Of a DNA stretch of 64,000 bases, positions 1-11,742 are shown piece after piece. The first letter of the stretch is position 1; each line of letters starts with the position of its first letter. The notes below the pieces were generated by a model. That model was not told the origin of the DNA and did no database searches. It was given only the letters and a program-made list of their open reading frames with translations. Origin of the DNA: Rhododendron vialii (taxonomy: Eukaryota; Streptophyta; Magnoliopsida; Ericales; Ericaceae); the NCBI RefSeq assembly GCF_030253575.1, contig NC_080568.1, positions 12,089,001-12,153,000 on the forward strand, given 5' to 3'. A program made the translations under genes and the position numbers.

Positions 1-955
1 GCCGAACAAATAGACGGTGATTATGAATATTGAATCGAAGAAAAAATAGATGTGTGGAGCAAACCAAACTAATTAAACCAAATGTGAGAGAAGGTGAGAG
101 AAATCAAATAAAAGGAGAGAGAGACACACAGATATACGTGGTTCAATCTTACTTTGGGATGTAAGCCTAGTCCACGGGCAGGAGATCGATGGCTTTACTA
201 ATCAAATACGAATGCTCAAAGAGCTACAAAGAAGAAGTCTGCAGAACTCTCCTACCAAAAGCCAAAACAAGGAGGCAACTCTCTCAAACCCTAATCAAAT
301 GCCTAATATTTGCTCTCACAATCAATAAAGAGGCATAACAAGTGTATTTATACCTAAGGACAAGTTGCCTAACAAGTCCTAACCATATTGAGCTTTGGAG
401 CCCCCCAAAAAAACCCTAAAAGCTAAGTCAAACGCGTTGTTCCGCGTGCGCACTGGTCCGGACCAAGTGTACGGCGGTTCGGGCCAAAATACCAGAGAGC
501 GACGATCAAATCGGGAACAATCGGCCGAAGTTCGTTAGGACGAAGTCAGGAAGGGGGTCCGGACGCCCGAAGGTGCCGAGGTTCATCCGAACGAACTGGT
601 TCGGACTAGACCTTGGGCCAAAATAATAGATTGCTCCAGAAACGCGTAACAAGCACTGGTTCGGACCATGGAGGCTGCGAACTCCAAAATTGAGCCGAAA
701 TTCAACAGCCTTAAGCAAGGTTTGACCCCTAACCTCCCAAATGAGAGTGTACACAAATGGCGCCAAACGCCAACAGAGTTGGCCCCCAGTTGGTTGACTC
801 AAAATGACGATAGCCATTGGAACCTCATATGCCAAATGGTGAGTATAAAAAATGTCTCTAACCTACAGCAGACATACGAGGAAAACACCAACAAAAAGAG
901 GAAAAACAAAAGAGGTGATGCTCATCGGAAAGTACATTCGGGCACACCTGACACA
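1..955 (-). mobile_element. probable LTR fragment, Copia/TRIM-like
   Basis: On the minus strand the piece would begin with TGTCAGGTGTGCCC near 955. It contains a block around 130-180 that resembles the R-U5 part of many plant LTRs: a 'gaaccacgta' type motif beside 'cccgtggac', followed by a CT-rich stretch. No second LTR, primer-binding site or coding sequence is visible, and the element runs off the window start. There is no gene in this stretch. The short open frames have no recognisable domains. The call rests on memory of LTR layouts and is weak. Confidence 0.35.
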
Positions 956-1955
956 TCATAGCCTACAATTTGTAGGTCTTTTGGGCCAACGCGAAACAAA
1001 AAGAACGATAGAGACAAAAAAGAACACACAAACAAAAAGTAGAGAAATAAAACTGAGAACTAGAAAAGTTATTAACCAACAAAGATATTCTCCAGTGAGC
1101 GCTCCAATCTTCAACAGTGACACATTCGAAACATAGTATCACAATTGATTTCTCAGGTTGCTCTAGAAGGTATTGACCTCACAAAGAAAGATCGTTCCAA
1201 TACAATATCATGCAATAGAAAAGAGCAAATATTGTTATCAATTTTTGGACAAAAAGCTCAAGGACAAGTAACATAAGAAAACAATATGCTAAAGCCTTGA
1301 AAAATATAATAAGACGGACCTCAATGGCATAGTATATGAGAATGAGCATTTGTACTTTCGAATAGACACAAGCTTATACCCTTGTTTCTAAACATGGCAC
1401 TTTTTATGCAAACATTTGTCTTCTAACTTCAAACTACTTTGTCACAGAAATTCCATGGAATCAAAAATGCGGAATAAGCTTACAAAGAGTAAACAGCGGG
1501 AACGTTTACTACTCTAACTGACTCATACTTGCTGCAACTATTAATCCTTGTAAACATGCCAAATTAACATAGTAATAAGAGAAAATAAACGACAATTCTC
1601 ATTTCACAAAGGACTGTGACTTTAAGGATACACCAAGTCACTCAATTCTAAACAAAAAGGTAACCACATTCCAAATCACATATTGATGTAACTTAGCTAA
1701 ATACATGTGCTAAACCATAATGAATTGCAAAATTATCTACCTCTGTAATCTGTTTAATGCCCTAGTTCTTCATCATATGAGGACAACCCACCTTAACGCA
1801 ATCCTGAAGGCTGTCCTGTAAGAATTCAACAATCAAACCATTTTAATCAATATCAGATCATTAATTCAGAAATCAAATCAAAAGAGAAATGAGTCTGGTC
1901 TAAACCATATGATTAGTGTTCACATGCACATACTTTTCCAGTCACCCCCATTGCT
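956..1955. other. intergenic, nothing recognised
   Basis: AT-rich sequence with no long open frame, no clear terminal repeats and no RNA gene that I can see. Confidence 0.5.
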
Positions 1956-1959
1956 GCTC

Positions 1960-3140
1960 ACAAGATGTGCACAAGTTGTAAGGAGCTGAATTGAGAACAT
2001 ATTGCAATGGGTTGGCAAACAAAGTACAAGAGGTTGGAGTTGGACCCTGCAGCTTCTCCACCAAGCCCCTCTAGAACTGCAGCTTGTATATGTTCAATTG
2101 CATCCAATTCGTCTGTCCCAACACTCTTAGTTGCGTTCCATACCTATTAAGGATGCATATTAGATACATAGTTGTTGTTTGGAAGAAACTGAAAACAAAA
2201 TTTGAGAGCTACATACTTACATTTTGGTGATGATGAGCAACCGTGTTTCTGCAGGCCCTCAAAAACAAACCCCCTTGAGAGTCTATTGGTGTTTGAGCGG
2301 AGGGGGGCTGGAGAGGTGTAGTGGGCCCGGCGGAGGATGGCTGCTGGAGAGGTGGAGTGGGCTGGGGAGGAACAAGCGCAGTAGCAGAGGAGGGCTGATG
2401 GAGAGGTGGAGTGGGCTGGGGTGGAACAAACACCCGTGCTGAACCACTCAAGGTAGTGGTGGCGGGATGCTGGAGAGGTGGAGTGAGCTGGGGTGGAACA
2501 AACGCCCGTGCCGAAGCACTCAAGGTTGTGGTGGAGGGCTGCTGGAGAGGTGGAGTGGGGCGGGGAGGAATAAATGCTGTCGCTTTAGCACTCAAGGTAG
2601 AGGAGGAGGGTTGCTGGAGAGGTGGAGCAGGCCGGGAAGGAACAAAGGCTCTTGCCAAAGCAGTCAAGGTAGCGGAGGAGGGCTGCTGGAGAGGTGGAGC
2701 AGAGCTAGTAGTGCCTTGGCTTGGAATAATTGTTGATGTTGAAGCTCCCGGTATCCAAGACACTGCAGAACTTAGAAGTTTGTCGGCGTTTGCATCCAAT
2801 GGGGCACAACTACATCAAGCTTAGCATCAAAAGCCTTGTAATTAAGACCCCTTATGCTCCATAACTTACTGTAAAAGTTGCACATGTCCTCCTTTACCAT
2901 AAAGATCGGACTGTGTAGTATATAGTAGGCATATTCCCAGATAACCTCCGGATCCAAAACAACTCCCCCTGAAATATCTTTTCATAATGAATCACATAAA
3001 AAGAAAAAGCACTTAAAGTCTTCCGGATAATTTGTATGACTCGTGAAGTGTTGTTGGCAAGACGTCACCACCCTTGTGATTAGATCTCTGAGTTCGCGTA
3101 TGTCCTTGAGCATACCATTTGCGCTCTCTGTTATGGCAAA
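1960..3140 (-). pseudogene. unrecognised multi-exon gene fragment with proline-rich repeat
   Basis: I do not recognise the family. Reading on the minus strand there are four exon-like blocks: about 3140-3040 (coding ...RELRDLITRVV...), 2975-2775 (...EVIWEYAYYILHSPIF...), 2797-2222 (a proline-rich domain ending at a GTAAGT donor near 2217), and 2146-1960 (after an AG acceptor, coding VWNATKSVGTDELDAIEH). The second and third blocks abut in different frames around 2795, which looks like a frameshift rather than an intron because no splice signals lie between them. The proline-rich block has a clean 24-residue repeat. The product could be a scaffold or nuclear protein, but nothing in the sequence shows this. 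It is more likely a decayed gene copy than a working gene, given the frame break and the pseudogenes and transposons around it. Confidence 0.35.
2356..2697 (-). repeat. 72-bp coding minisatellite (24-aa proline-rich unit)
   Basis: Four successive 72-bp units, then a shortened 54-bp unit and a degenerate tail to about 2300, encode variants of PPLQQPSS.TLSA.A.AFVP. The unit length is a multiple of three and the minus frame is open throughout, so the repeat expanded while under coding constraint or without frame damage. Confidence 0.8.
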
Positions 3141-3279
3141 GAAATATTATCAGGAAACCAAAACTCCAAAATGAAGAAAGCTCTAAAAACAAAGAACTTC
3201 TATCTAATCACAGCTTTAATGTAAGAATGAGTTACAACGCCAAAATAATTCCTAACATTTATCAAAATTCCTCTCTAAT

Positions 3280-3621
3280 GTGATAAAAACTCCAATTTCA
3301 GAGGGAAAACCAATTTCTAAAGTCATGAAAACTCCCAAGTTTACTCAAAAAATAAAAACTTTAATGGTAGAAGCTTTTCCGAGTACACGGCCAATGCAGA
3401 GCTATATCTCTCTCCACAGCAAGATATGGAAGGCTTTTTATACAGGAGAGAGTACTAGAAAGAAAAACACTTCAGCGTTTATTAGTTGGGCTTTTCCTCC
3501 TGCAGGAAAATATAAGCTATATATGGATGGAAGCTCCAAACGAAACACGGGCTTCGGAGGCATTTTAAGGAATGGCCAGGAGTGGGGGTTCATGGCCCAT
3601 ATCCTAATGGCAAAGGCATGA
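3280..3621 (+). pseudogene. RNase H-like fragment of a LINE or related retroelement
   Basis: A 113-codon open frame whose second half (near 3510-3590) reads KYKLYMDGSSKRNTGFGGIL, similar to the start of plant retroelement RNase H domains, where the Asp of the .xDGSS motif is the first catalytic residue. The remaining RNase H motifs are missing. The frame opens on GTG, so it is not a plant start. It is best read as a short truncated retroelement fragment. Confidence 0.4.
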
Positions 3622-3981
3622 GGTCAAGTAAGTTATCGCTGAAACCGACTAATCTGATGCAGTTATCTAATAGAAGAACATGCAGAGACAGGACAGAAAT
3701 ACAGGACCACGATTGAAGATATTCGATAGAATTACAGCAGGAATAAAAATTAACTTGGGAATTCTGTCTCAATAAAAAAAAAAATCCTCTCAAGCTTTCA
3801 AATTCCTGTGTTAAAGGTAACTTCAAAGTTATTATGCAACGAAAGGATTTCGATGCTCCTAAAAATTCAAATCCTGAATCTCTGAAGTATAGACCACCAA
3901 AGATACTACCAAGAATTCATCAAAATACCAAATCAACTTTGATATGCACAAACATAAAGCAGTAGTAGTAATTCGAAAATG

Positions 3982-4069
3982 CCCTTAAAAATATATGTGA
4001 TGTCCCTACGGTGATTTTTTTTCTCCCCTTAAAAATATATGTGATGTCCCTACGGTGATTTTTTTTCTC
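3982..4069. repeat. tandem duplication, 44-bp unit, two copies
   Basis: The segment containing 'atgtgatgtccctacggtga' followed by a T run occurs twice in direct tandem with a 44-bp period and essentially no mismatches, so it is a recent slippage or replication duplication. Confidence 0.85.
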
Positions 4070-4386
4070 CCATTTAAAAAGATTCTCATGCAAATATACA
4101 AGTTATTTGATTGGAACTCAAGGAGCATGTTGACAACTTCAAATTTCATGTCTTTATTAATTTTTCTTTACATAGACGTAGCAATGTCATCCAACTACAT
4201 TCCTATGACCAAAATACACATAGTTAATGTCTAGAGTTCAGTTCTAGTATTAGAAATGAATCAAGCTTATGAAAGATATTCAACATAGATTACTTTTATT
4301 ATTGTTAACAAAATTTCAAAGCCACAAGCGATAGAAAAGAGAAGTCACAAAAAAGTAGCAAAACATAAAACTATAACGTTAAACAT

Positions 4387-4730
4387 TGGTTGTTTCACAA
4401 ACAAAGGTAAACGTACGCTTACCATAACTTTGTTTAGGCAGACACAGAAGAATCTCTCCTGAATCCGTTATTCTTGTCTTCCCAAGGAAAAATGCCACTC
4501 TTCAAGTACAAAATTGTAAAACCCAATCAAATCACCCAAACTATGTAGAAATAGTGCTACTCCAGCTCCCTCTCCTCTTGTTAGAAGGTTAAAAGTTACG
4601 GGTTTTCTAGGTAAGATGTGATGGTTGGATAGGATATGGAATCCTTGGAAAATGTTTCCGACCTCGCCTTCTATCAAAAAACTTGAAGTAAGTCCGAAAT
4701 AGTGCACTACACTCCGCAAGCTCTCCAATT
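4387..4730 (-). pseudogene. unrecognised repeated coding-like fragment 'X', copy 1
   Basis: The minus frame contains HILPRKPVTFNLLTRGEGAG and, further on, FLHSLGDLIGFYNFVLEE. Two more copies with the same protein-level pattern occur in the palindrome at 61.7-62.6 kb. I do not recognise the family. Similarity is retained at the amino-acid level among all three copies, which suggests derivation from a real coding exon. The fragment lies directly downstream of the last visible MOR1-like exon (4735-4824). Confidence 0.45.
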
Positions 4731-4922
4731 AAATGCTCCTACTCCAAAATGTTTTTAAAAGCTTCTTCCTCCTATCCTCGTCCAGTCTTTCGAATATATC
4801 ATCTGAAGGACTCATGCCAACCAACTAGAAGAGAATAAAAAATAGATAAACAAGAATTATTGCAGTTACAACTTTAAAGAAAGAACCAAACAAGCTTTAC
4901 AAGGAAGACATGACATAGTTTC

Positions 4923-5586
4923 TGTTAGAGATTAATCTTGCATGTGGAAGGGCCATGTGTGTGTGAGAGATCTGAGAGGTAGACGGGGAGTTAGGCTTGA
5001 AGACGGAAGGTGGACATGAGTTGGGTGTGTGTAGGAGTAAGATGGGGCAGTTGAATGTTGTGTGGCGAGGAATAGTTTGCTTTATGTATTAATGTATGTG
5101 GCATTGTAGTTTGTAAGTGTGGGAGTAAGAGAGAAGAGAGCAGAAAGAGTGAGAGAGACCGGGAGCCCCTGAGGGGGACTCACCCCACCACTGTGATTTG
5201 TGAGAGAGTGCGAGAGAAGGAAAGATGTGTGCGTGTGTGTAAGGTTGTGTGATTTGTTTGTAGGTATTCAAGAAAGATTAATGGAACTTTTTGTTTGAGT
5301 GTGGAGTATTTTCTCTCTTAACCCATCAGTGGTATCAGAGAGTTTAGTATGAAGATCTTGGGCGAAACGGTGAAGAATGAGGAAAAACCAGCTGTTCCGA
5401 AAACAGGCTAATTTTTTTTTGCTTTTATCCCTGTAAGAGAGACGGGGAGGCCCTAAAGGGGGACTGCCCACCCACCATGTTAGTGAGTTGTGTGTGAGAT
5501 GAGAGGGGTGACAATGAGTGAGATGTGGGTACGTAGTTTTGTAAGAGATTTTGTATTTAAGTGTGAAATTCTCTCTTAACCAATCA
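4923..5586 (+). mobile_element. TRIM-like miniature LTR retrotransposon
   Basis: The sequence starts TGTTAGAG and an LTR-like block ends ...CCCATCA at 5328. One base later comes TGGTATCAGAG (5330-5340), a primer-binding site complementary to initiator tRNA-Met. A related, shorter block from about 5431 ends ...CCAATCA at 5586. Flanks GTTTC and GTTTT match at four of five bases, so the target duplication is imperfect. The size is right for a TRIM and there is no coding sequence. It lies entirely inside one intron of the MOR1-like pseudogene. Odd point: the second LTR is much shorter than the first, so the element is partly deleted or the call is wrong in detail. Confidence 0.5.
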
Positions 5587-5986
5587 GTTTTGAGTTGCAA
5601 TGTGATTGCATAAAGTACCTTAATCACTGCTGGAAGAGCAGAAAAAGCTGCATCACTGGCTTCTGAAGTCCACGGTTGACAGCATAAGAAGAAAAACATG
5701 TGAACATTCAGAAACCAAACAATAAGAGTTATTTGCGACCGTTAAATACTTTCTGTAAGACATTTTACCTATTTTTCAGTGTTTGGTTGAACAAATCAGA
5801 GGTAAACTGTATGGGGATAAAACGACTTACGGTGGAAACTCCCGTAATTCATTTTACAATGTTCACTGTTATCTCCCTAGTCCCTTCCTACAACCCAATT
5901 GAGTATTTGTACATTAATTCCCTGATTCGGCTCTTCTCCATCCGTTTCCTTCTCATATCCAAAACTATAATCAATTTCCACAAGTA

Positions 5987-6041
<55 letters not shown>
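5987..6041. repeat. compound (CT)n(CA)n microsatellite
   Basis: An uninterrupted CT run is followed directly by a CA run. It lies within the intron region of the MOR1-like pseudogene. Confidence 0.9.
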
Positions 6042-6045
<4 letters not shown>

Positions 6046-9000
6046 CGCAGCACCCGCACACATGTAAACATAGCTGTTACCACCTATGGTTCCTGCAACC
6101 ACATCAATCCAATAGACTTTATGTAAATAATTTCTACAGTTTTCTCCCATTCAAAGAATTGTTTAAGGATTTTGGGTCAATTGCAAAAATCTGAAGTGCT
6201 TTGTCAATTAATAGAGAGGGAGAGAGATAAAATTTTACATTATGGATTCTTTGGAAGGGTAACTTCATTAATGATGAGTGTTGGAGATATGTTTGTTGCC
6301 AAGAATTTTTTCCGATTATCAACCAAACACAGTAAAATAGAATGGAAAATTTCTTTTTAGTGAAATCATTTTACGGGGAAAATACATCGAAACAATGGAG
6401 CCTGAGTGACATTTGAGATCTAATGACTGAAACTTGCCTTCAAGAACATGTGCAAGATCTAAACACTCGGATTTTTGCATTGTTTGGAGAGTCTAATTAA
6501 GTGCCTCAGTTAAAGAAGACTTCTCCTCGTTGAGTTTTTCCTGTTGAAGAAGAAACTTGTTACATAGAAAATCCACACAACAAAGAATAAATACAGATGT
6601 ACAAGACTACTAAAAGCAAATTGCTAAAACAACTTTGTTTGTTAGAAAAATTGTAGAGATGAGATAATCAAAGGGGGGAATGAAAGTGATTAAACAGTAT
6701 AAAACCAAGTGCATTTTGCATAGTTTAACCCCCAATTTTCCAACTGACGTAATTTACACCTCTGCTCCAATCAAAACATAAATTCACTGAATTACATATA
6801 TTCACTGAATTGAGAGCCCTAAGAAGCCAAACAATAATTCTTACTAAACAAGAGAATAAAAAACCACAACAAACTAACAAAAGGAGAATAGTGAAAGAAG
6901 CTTTAATTTTCTTTATTAAGATTTCAATTCTTACGGCTGATAATCACGCCACCTACCAGAGATACCAAATGTAATAGAAAGACAGAGACTAAATTGTACA
7001 GGAGCAATGTTACACTATTATGCTGGCCATCACTGGTAGTGCATGAATGGCTAATGACTGCAGCTTTCAGTGATATGCTTACAAGTAAAACTGGTAATAA
7101 GAGGCGTGAGTTTCCAGAGAAATGGTTTCTTAGGCCCCAGCAAGATTCCCAATTGCCTGAATAGCTTCAACTGAAACAGCTACGTTCACATCTGTAATAA
7201 GCTGCAAAACAAACAACAAAACAAAAACGAAAATGAAGCTAGATGGTAAGTTAACAATCAACTAGAGCAACTGTGCAAAAAGAAGCAAGCATGAAGTAGC
7301 GATATTAAAGACAGATAGATGGCATGTAAAAAGATGGCAATTTAGACAACAGGCATAAACAGAAGTATCTCATAAAAGTGCAACTTCTTCGCTTGCCATA
7401 AAGATGGAATCCTATTATTGATTTGTGCATGTTCACTGAAGCTCAAAGAATGAATACATTTGCACAAATTTTTCTGGTACAGATGCGTAAAAACACTGAT
7501 CACTCTATAAGCGAAATAAGTTCACATGATTTTGTAGTAAAATACACCAAAAAGGACTTAAAACTTATAGTAGATCATGCAACTAAAAGAGAAATCACAA
7601 CATTAGCATAGTAACCGCTGACAGAAGCAGCTTAAAGAAAATCCTCAAAGGCCACTGAGCAGCAGAAGCCATGGTTCTAATGGAGTGGATGGTATCACGT
7701 TAGGAAACAGCTGCAAAACCTACAAGTGATGATGACGACAATGATAAGATATAGAATTCACCTTTCAAGTTAGGTCTCAATTGCCAAACTCATGTGTTCT
7801 TACATGCAGTGATAGAGTACTCCTGCGTATGATCTTGCACTTATAAATTCTTGATAGAAGGAAAAAATCAATTCGAGTGGTTCATCCTTTTACCATATCA
7901 TGTAAGAGGTGCCACAGACACCATGCTGATATCCTACGCTCCTAGCAATCAATATCAGCACATGCAACAGAGAAAAATAATAGCAAAGGAAATATTTGGT
8001 TGCGCCTCCTAAAACATGATTTGTTTATAAATTATAAAATAGATGAGTCAACCTTACTAAAAAGAAATTAAGTTACCTCCTTGAGTGCCTGACAGATTCC
8101 TGTGAAATCACCAGGAGCTATCCTTTTAGTCAAAGCCAGTTTGGTTAGCTCAGCCACAGCTGCCTTTCGCTCTGACCACTCAGCAGCTTTCTAAAACACA
8201 GAAGAGAGTAATAAGAAACACTCCCAATATTTCCGACCAACACTCTCACAAAATAGCCTTTCGCGGCATTTATCCCAGTGAATAACACACACAAACAAGA
8301 TAGAGAGCACTCACCACTCCATCCCAAAATCGTGTATTCTTCAGAGGAGCCAATATATCAACAGGATCATCACTTTCCAGAGGAGCTGACAAAAACCATG
8401 TATGTCAGGGCTGTCAGAGCATTTGATGCGATAATTTTTTACACCGAGATTCAGGCTGCATAAAAAATGTCACGCAGCACAGACAATAACCTTTCCCAAT
8501 GAAAGAACAAAACGAAATTCTAATAGTTTCAGAGTCGATCAGATACCATCTGCAGCAGATTCTTTAGAATTAGAGCCTTCAACTTCATACGCAGCTTCTT
8601 GCTGTGGCACCTTGTCCTCCTCAGATCTGGAGGGAGGGGGGTTGGGGGTATGGACAAACAACAGATTTTGAACACGACAACAATGACCACTTTGTGGGGA
8701 TGTACTCTAGCTTTAATATAGTAAAAGAACTACCACTAGATACACCAACTAAAAATGAGTGCCCTACAAAATTATGCAATTATGACTTATGAGTTAGGAG
8801 TATAGGGTACACATGATGAATGCTTTCACAGTTGCATTTGGACACAGACCACGACTCATGAAGCATGTCCATCTAAGTTATGGCAGAGAGAACACACACC
8901 ACGTTTGATTACAAAAATCACGTGGTTATGAGTACAGGATACACATCAGGCATGCTTATGAAACCACACTTGCAGAATCTACTCCGAGTAAAACCATACA

Positions 9001-9764
9001 ATTTGAAGAAATGCAAACAAGATAACTGAAAGTAGGAAAAAAGTGCCAGGTAGATGAAATGTAGCAAAACTTGTGAAGAAAAAGGAACAACCATGTCAAT
9101 GCGTATACATGAGAAAAAGCTGTATACGAAAATAAAAATTGTAGAAACAAAGGAAAGAAATACCCTTCGTCCCAATTTGTATGTCCATTTTGGAAAGTCC
9201 AACTTTCTTTCCAAAACTACACTTCAACATTTTTCAGTGAAATGCAAGGAATTTAAACTTGAAAAGGAAAGGAAAGAGAAACATACATTCTTGATTTCAG
9301 TCGTTCTATCTCAATCCTGTTGCACAGCTCAAGCGTCAAATCTTTTGTTGAAACATGAACATTTGCGTCTTCATGGTCAAAGAGTCCAGCCAGCATCTTC
9401 AAAATTCTCTTCGGGGGCACCTTCATCGCCCCAAATCTTCTACAATAAGCAAAAAATAAAATAAAAATAATTCCCCAAAATTAGCAAAGCATATAAAGAA
9501 CAATTGCAAAAAGATTCCATTAAAGAAACAAATGCCAACCTTAATGCTTCACATGTCATATCAACCACTCGAACAACTGAAGTATCTTCTTTGTTTTTTA
9601 TAGCTTTCTCCGTAGCATCCTGCAACAGTGGTGGGCAGATCAAAAAAAGAGATTTTAGGGGGCATTAGAGAGAGAGTGTGGAGGAAAACTTTAGGCATAT
9701 TAAACACATGACATAATTTGCTTGAAAAAACAATATAACTAAAAAGGTTAGAGTATCTCACCTT

Positions 9765-9925
9765 TGACTTCGTGAGAGCTAATATGAAAACTTGATCGTA
9801 CTCTTGCATAAGTCTCGGATTGACCTATTTGTCAACAAATCCATATCACTGCATATCCAAATGCGTAATTGAAATATCTTTAGACCTTCTCGATTGTGAG
9901 TTGGCCTATTCGGTAACAAATTAAA
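9765..9925 (-). mobile_element. LTR fragment related to the solo LTR at 36.2-38.2 kb
   Basis: The reverse complement matches 37140-37315 closely at two points: 'gaataggccaactcacaatc' and 'aaataggtcaatccgagact'. It is an internal slice of a chromoviral-type LTR with no visible termini, just upstream of the first visible MOR1-like exon. Confidence 0.6.
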
Positions 9926-10519
9926 CTCTTTACAAAGGTATACATATATCTTCCCAACAGTAGGTTAATTAGGGCTCCAATTGTCTGGGGTTTTCAATTC
10001 TTTTTCTCCAACAAAACTAATACTTGACTAAGGACTAAACTAACTTATATATCGGCATACTTAGCAATCCCAAACCTAATTACACATACATATGTATTTC
10101 ACCCTCATATATCACACACTAACAGTACCCACACACGAGACACACACACACAGCACATCACACACACAGTACACAACTCGCATAGCACCGACACTGCCTA
10201 TTTCTATGTAACACCGACACTCCTAGGGCCGACGTGTCCCCATGTCCAACAGGGGGACACGGCAAAATACGTATGGGACAAGCCACGTGGCTTGTCCAAT
10301 AAATTTAATTTATTTATTTTGGGGGACCCAACAGGGACATGTATGGGGACAAGGCAAGAGTTTATGCAATTTTTTCAAAACTTTGGGGGGTGAATGTGTA
10401 GTTGCTTCATATATTTTGGAATAAATATTATGTTTTACGATGTATATAACTATATATGATGCTTGCTTATAAATATTGAAGCTCCAAGCTTATACACCTA
10501 ACTATATTCACTTATACAC

Positions 10520-11517
10520 TGATGCGGATGTCATAGCCGAGGAGTATCTTAGGCATTTTAAGCCGAGGATGGCAAAACCGTAATTACGTGACTATGGAAT
10601 TATGCGACGGACTCATATGGGTTCGATCCAAAATGGCCCAACGGTCAAGACAAATGGTGTAAGGTCATGTGCCATGTGTTTTTTAGCCATTTACGATCCC
10701 GAAAACCCAAATTTGCCATTTAAGGAAAGATTTGACTTGCTTACAACTTGGGCAAGGAAAATCCGAATTAAGCCGTTCTTTTGGGAGAAATCTTAGAATT
10801 ATCTCTATTTTCTAGTTTGCTATTATTCTGAATTTTTTCGTTTTTGGTAATTTGTCATTAATTGATTCGGTTTCCGGTTTGGGACGAATCAATTAGGTTT
10901 AGGGTCTTCTCTACTATTTAAATAAGTTGTAAGTAGGCCTATCAATGGGCCGGATCCAATAGATCCGGATCCGATAAGACCAAATCCGATCCGAATCCGA
11001 TAAGACTCGAATCCGATAGTGGTAATCTGGATCCGAATCCGAAAACTTCGGATCCAATCTGAAAATCCGAATCTGATCCGAAAACTTTTTTTACTTCAAA
11101 AATTTTAGCAAAAAAATATGAATTTTTTTTGAAATTTTTCAAAAAAAATTTTTAAAAATTTAAAATAAAAAAGTAAAAATAAAAATACAACTTCTTAAAC
11201 ATTTTTTTTTTCAAAATAAAAAATTTATTGTTTTTAAAAAATTTTAAAAAATAAAGTTTGGATTCGGATTGATAACGGATTTAATCCGATCCGATCCGTA
11301 TTTGAATTACCGGATTCGGATTATCGGATCCGGATCCGGATAGGATTTTTCGGATCGGATCCGGTCCATTGACAGGCCTAGTTGTAAGCCTTCGGGGCAA
11401 GACAGTTGTTGATTATTATGGAAATTAAAAGAGTCTAGAAAGCGTTTCTCTAACTTTACAGTTTGTGTCCATCATTGTTGCGCGATTATTCCATAGTTCA
11501 TACTGCGTCCTGCATCA
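10520..11517 (+). mobile_element. solo LTR with 5-bp TSD, interrupted by a hAT MITE
   Basis: Termini TGATGC and GCATCA form the usual short inverted repeat and are flanked by TACAC on both sides (10515-10519 and 11518-11522). A TATA-like 'ctatttaaata' lies near 10913. Without the nested MITE and its duplication the LTR would be about 543 bp. No internal domain is present, so this is a recombined solo LTR. Superfamily not determined. Confidence 0.75.
10934..11380. mobile_element. hAT-type MITE
   Basis: Inverted termini TAGGCCTATCAATGG and (on the other strand) TAGGCCTGTCAATGG are flanked by the exact 8-bp duplication GTTGTAAG (10926-10933 and 11381-11388). The interior is a simple AT-rich core between arrays of ATCCGAATCCG-like subterminal motifs. 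It is non-coding and sits inside the solo LTR. Confidence 0.85.
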
Positions 11518-11742
11518 TACACCTAACTATATTTTCATTGGTATACAATAAATATTATTTATTTGTTTGTTTATTTTTGCCGTGTCCCCTACTGTGTCTG
11601 TGTCCCCATTTTTCAAGAAATTCCAAGTCCTGTGTCTGTTTCCGTATCTGTGTGAAAACAGGTCGTCATTGGTTATGGCCGCGGCTGCGCGCAGAGTTCA
11701 TGTGAAGAAATAAAGAGAAAGGGAAGAGAAGAGATTACCCAC

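Larger units (their letters stand above)
4735..9619 (-). pseudogene. MOR1/GEM1-like (XMAP215, TOG domain) pseudogene, exons 4-12
   Basis: MOR1 is the plant XMAP215 protein, a microtubule polymerase built of TOG domains. Nine exons are recognisable on the minus strand, in protein order: 9619-9540 (EKAIKNKEDTSVVRVVD), 9439-9287 (MKVPPKRILKMLAGLFDHED), 8626-8547, 8385-8315 (DDPVDILAPLKNTRFWDGV), 8190-8077 (KAAEWSERKAAVAELTKLAL, start of a second TOG domain), 7201-7083 (DVNVAVSVEAIQAIGNLA), 6540-6438, about 5680-5619 and 4824-4735. Most have GT-AG borders. The copy is dead: a one-base deletion near 7137 shifts the frame after GNLAG, an in-frame TAG sits at 6495-6493, and the 6540-6438 exon would need a GC donor. 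The first three exons are absent here but present on the opposite strand at 49.23-49.84 kb. Everything after the start of the third TOG region is missing. Family assignment is from conserved TOG sequence and is strong. Confidence 0.85.

Noticed and set aside
5268..5699. 143-codon minus-strand frame
   Set aside because: It mostly reads through the TRIM-like element. Only its first ~20 codons overlap the MOR1-like exon.
4735..9619. Working MOR1 gene
   Set aside because: Frameshift near 7137, stop at 6495-6493, missing first exons on this strand and missing most of the C-terminal protein.
10150..11660. Outer element with GTGTCC/GGACAC-rich ends around the solo LTR
   Set aside because: GTGTCC motifs occur on both sides, but no consistent terminal pair or target duplication could be drawn.
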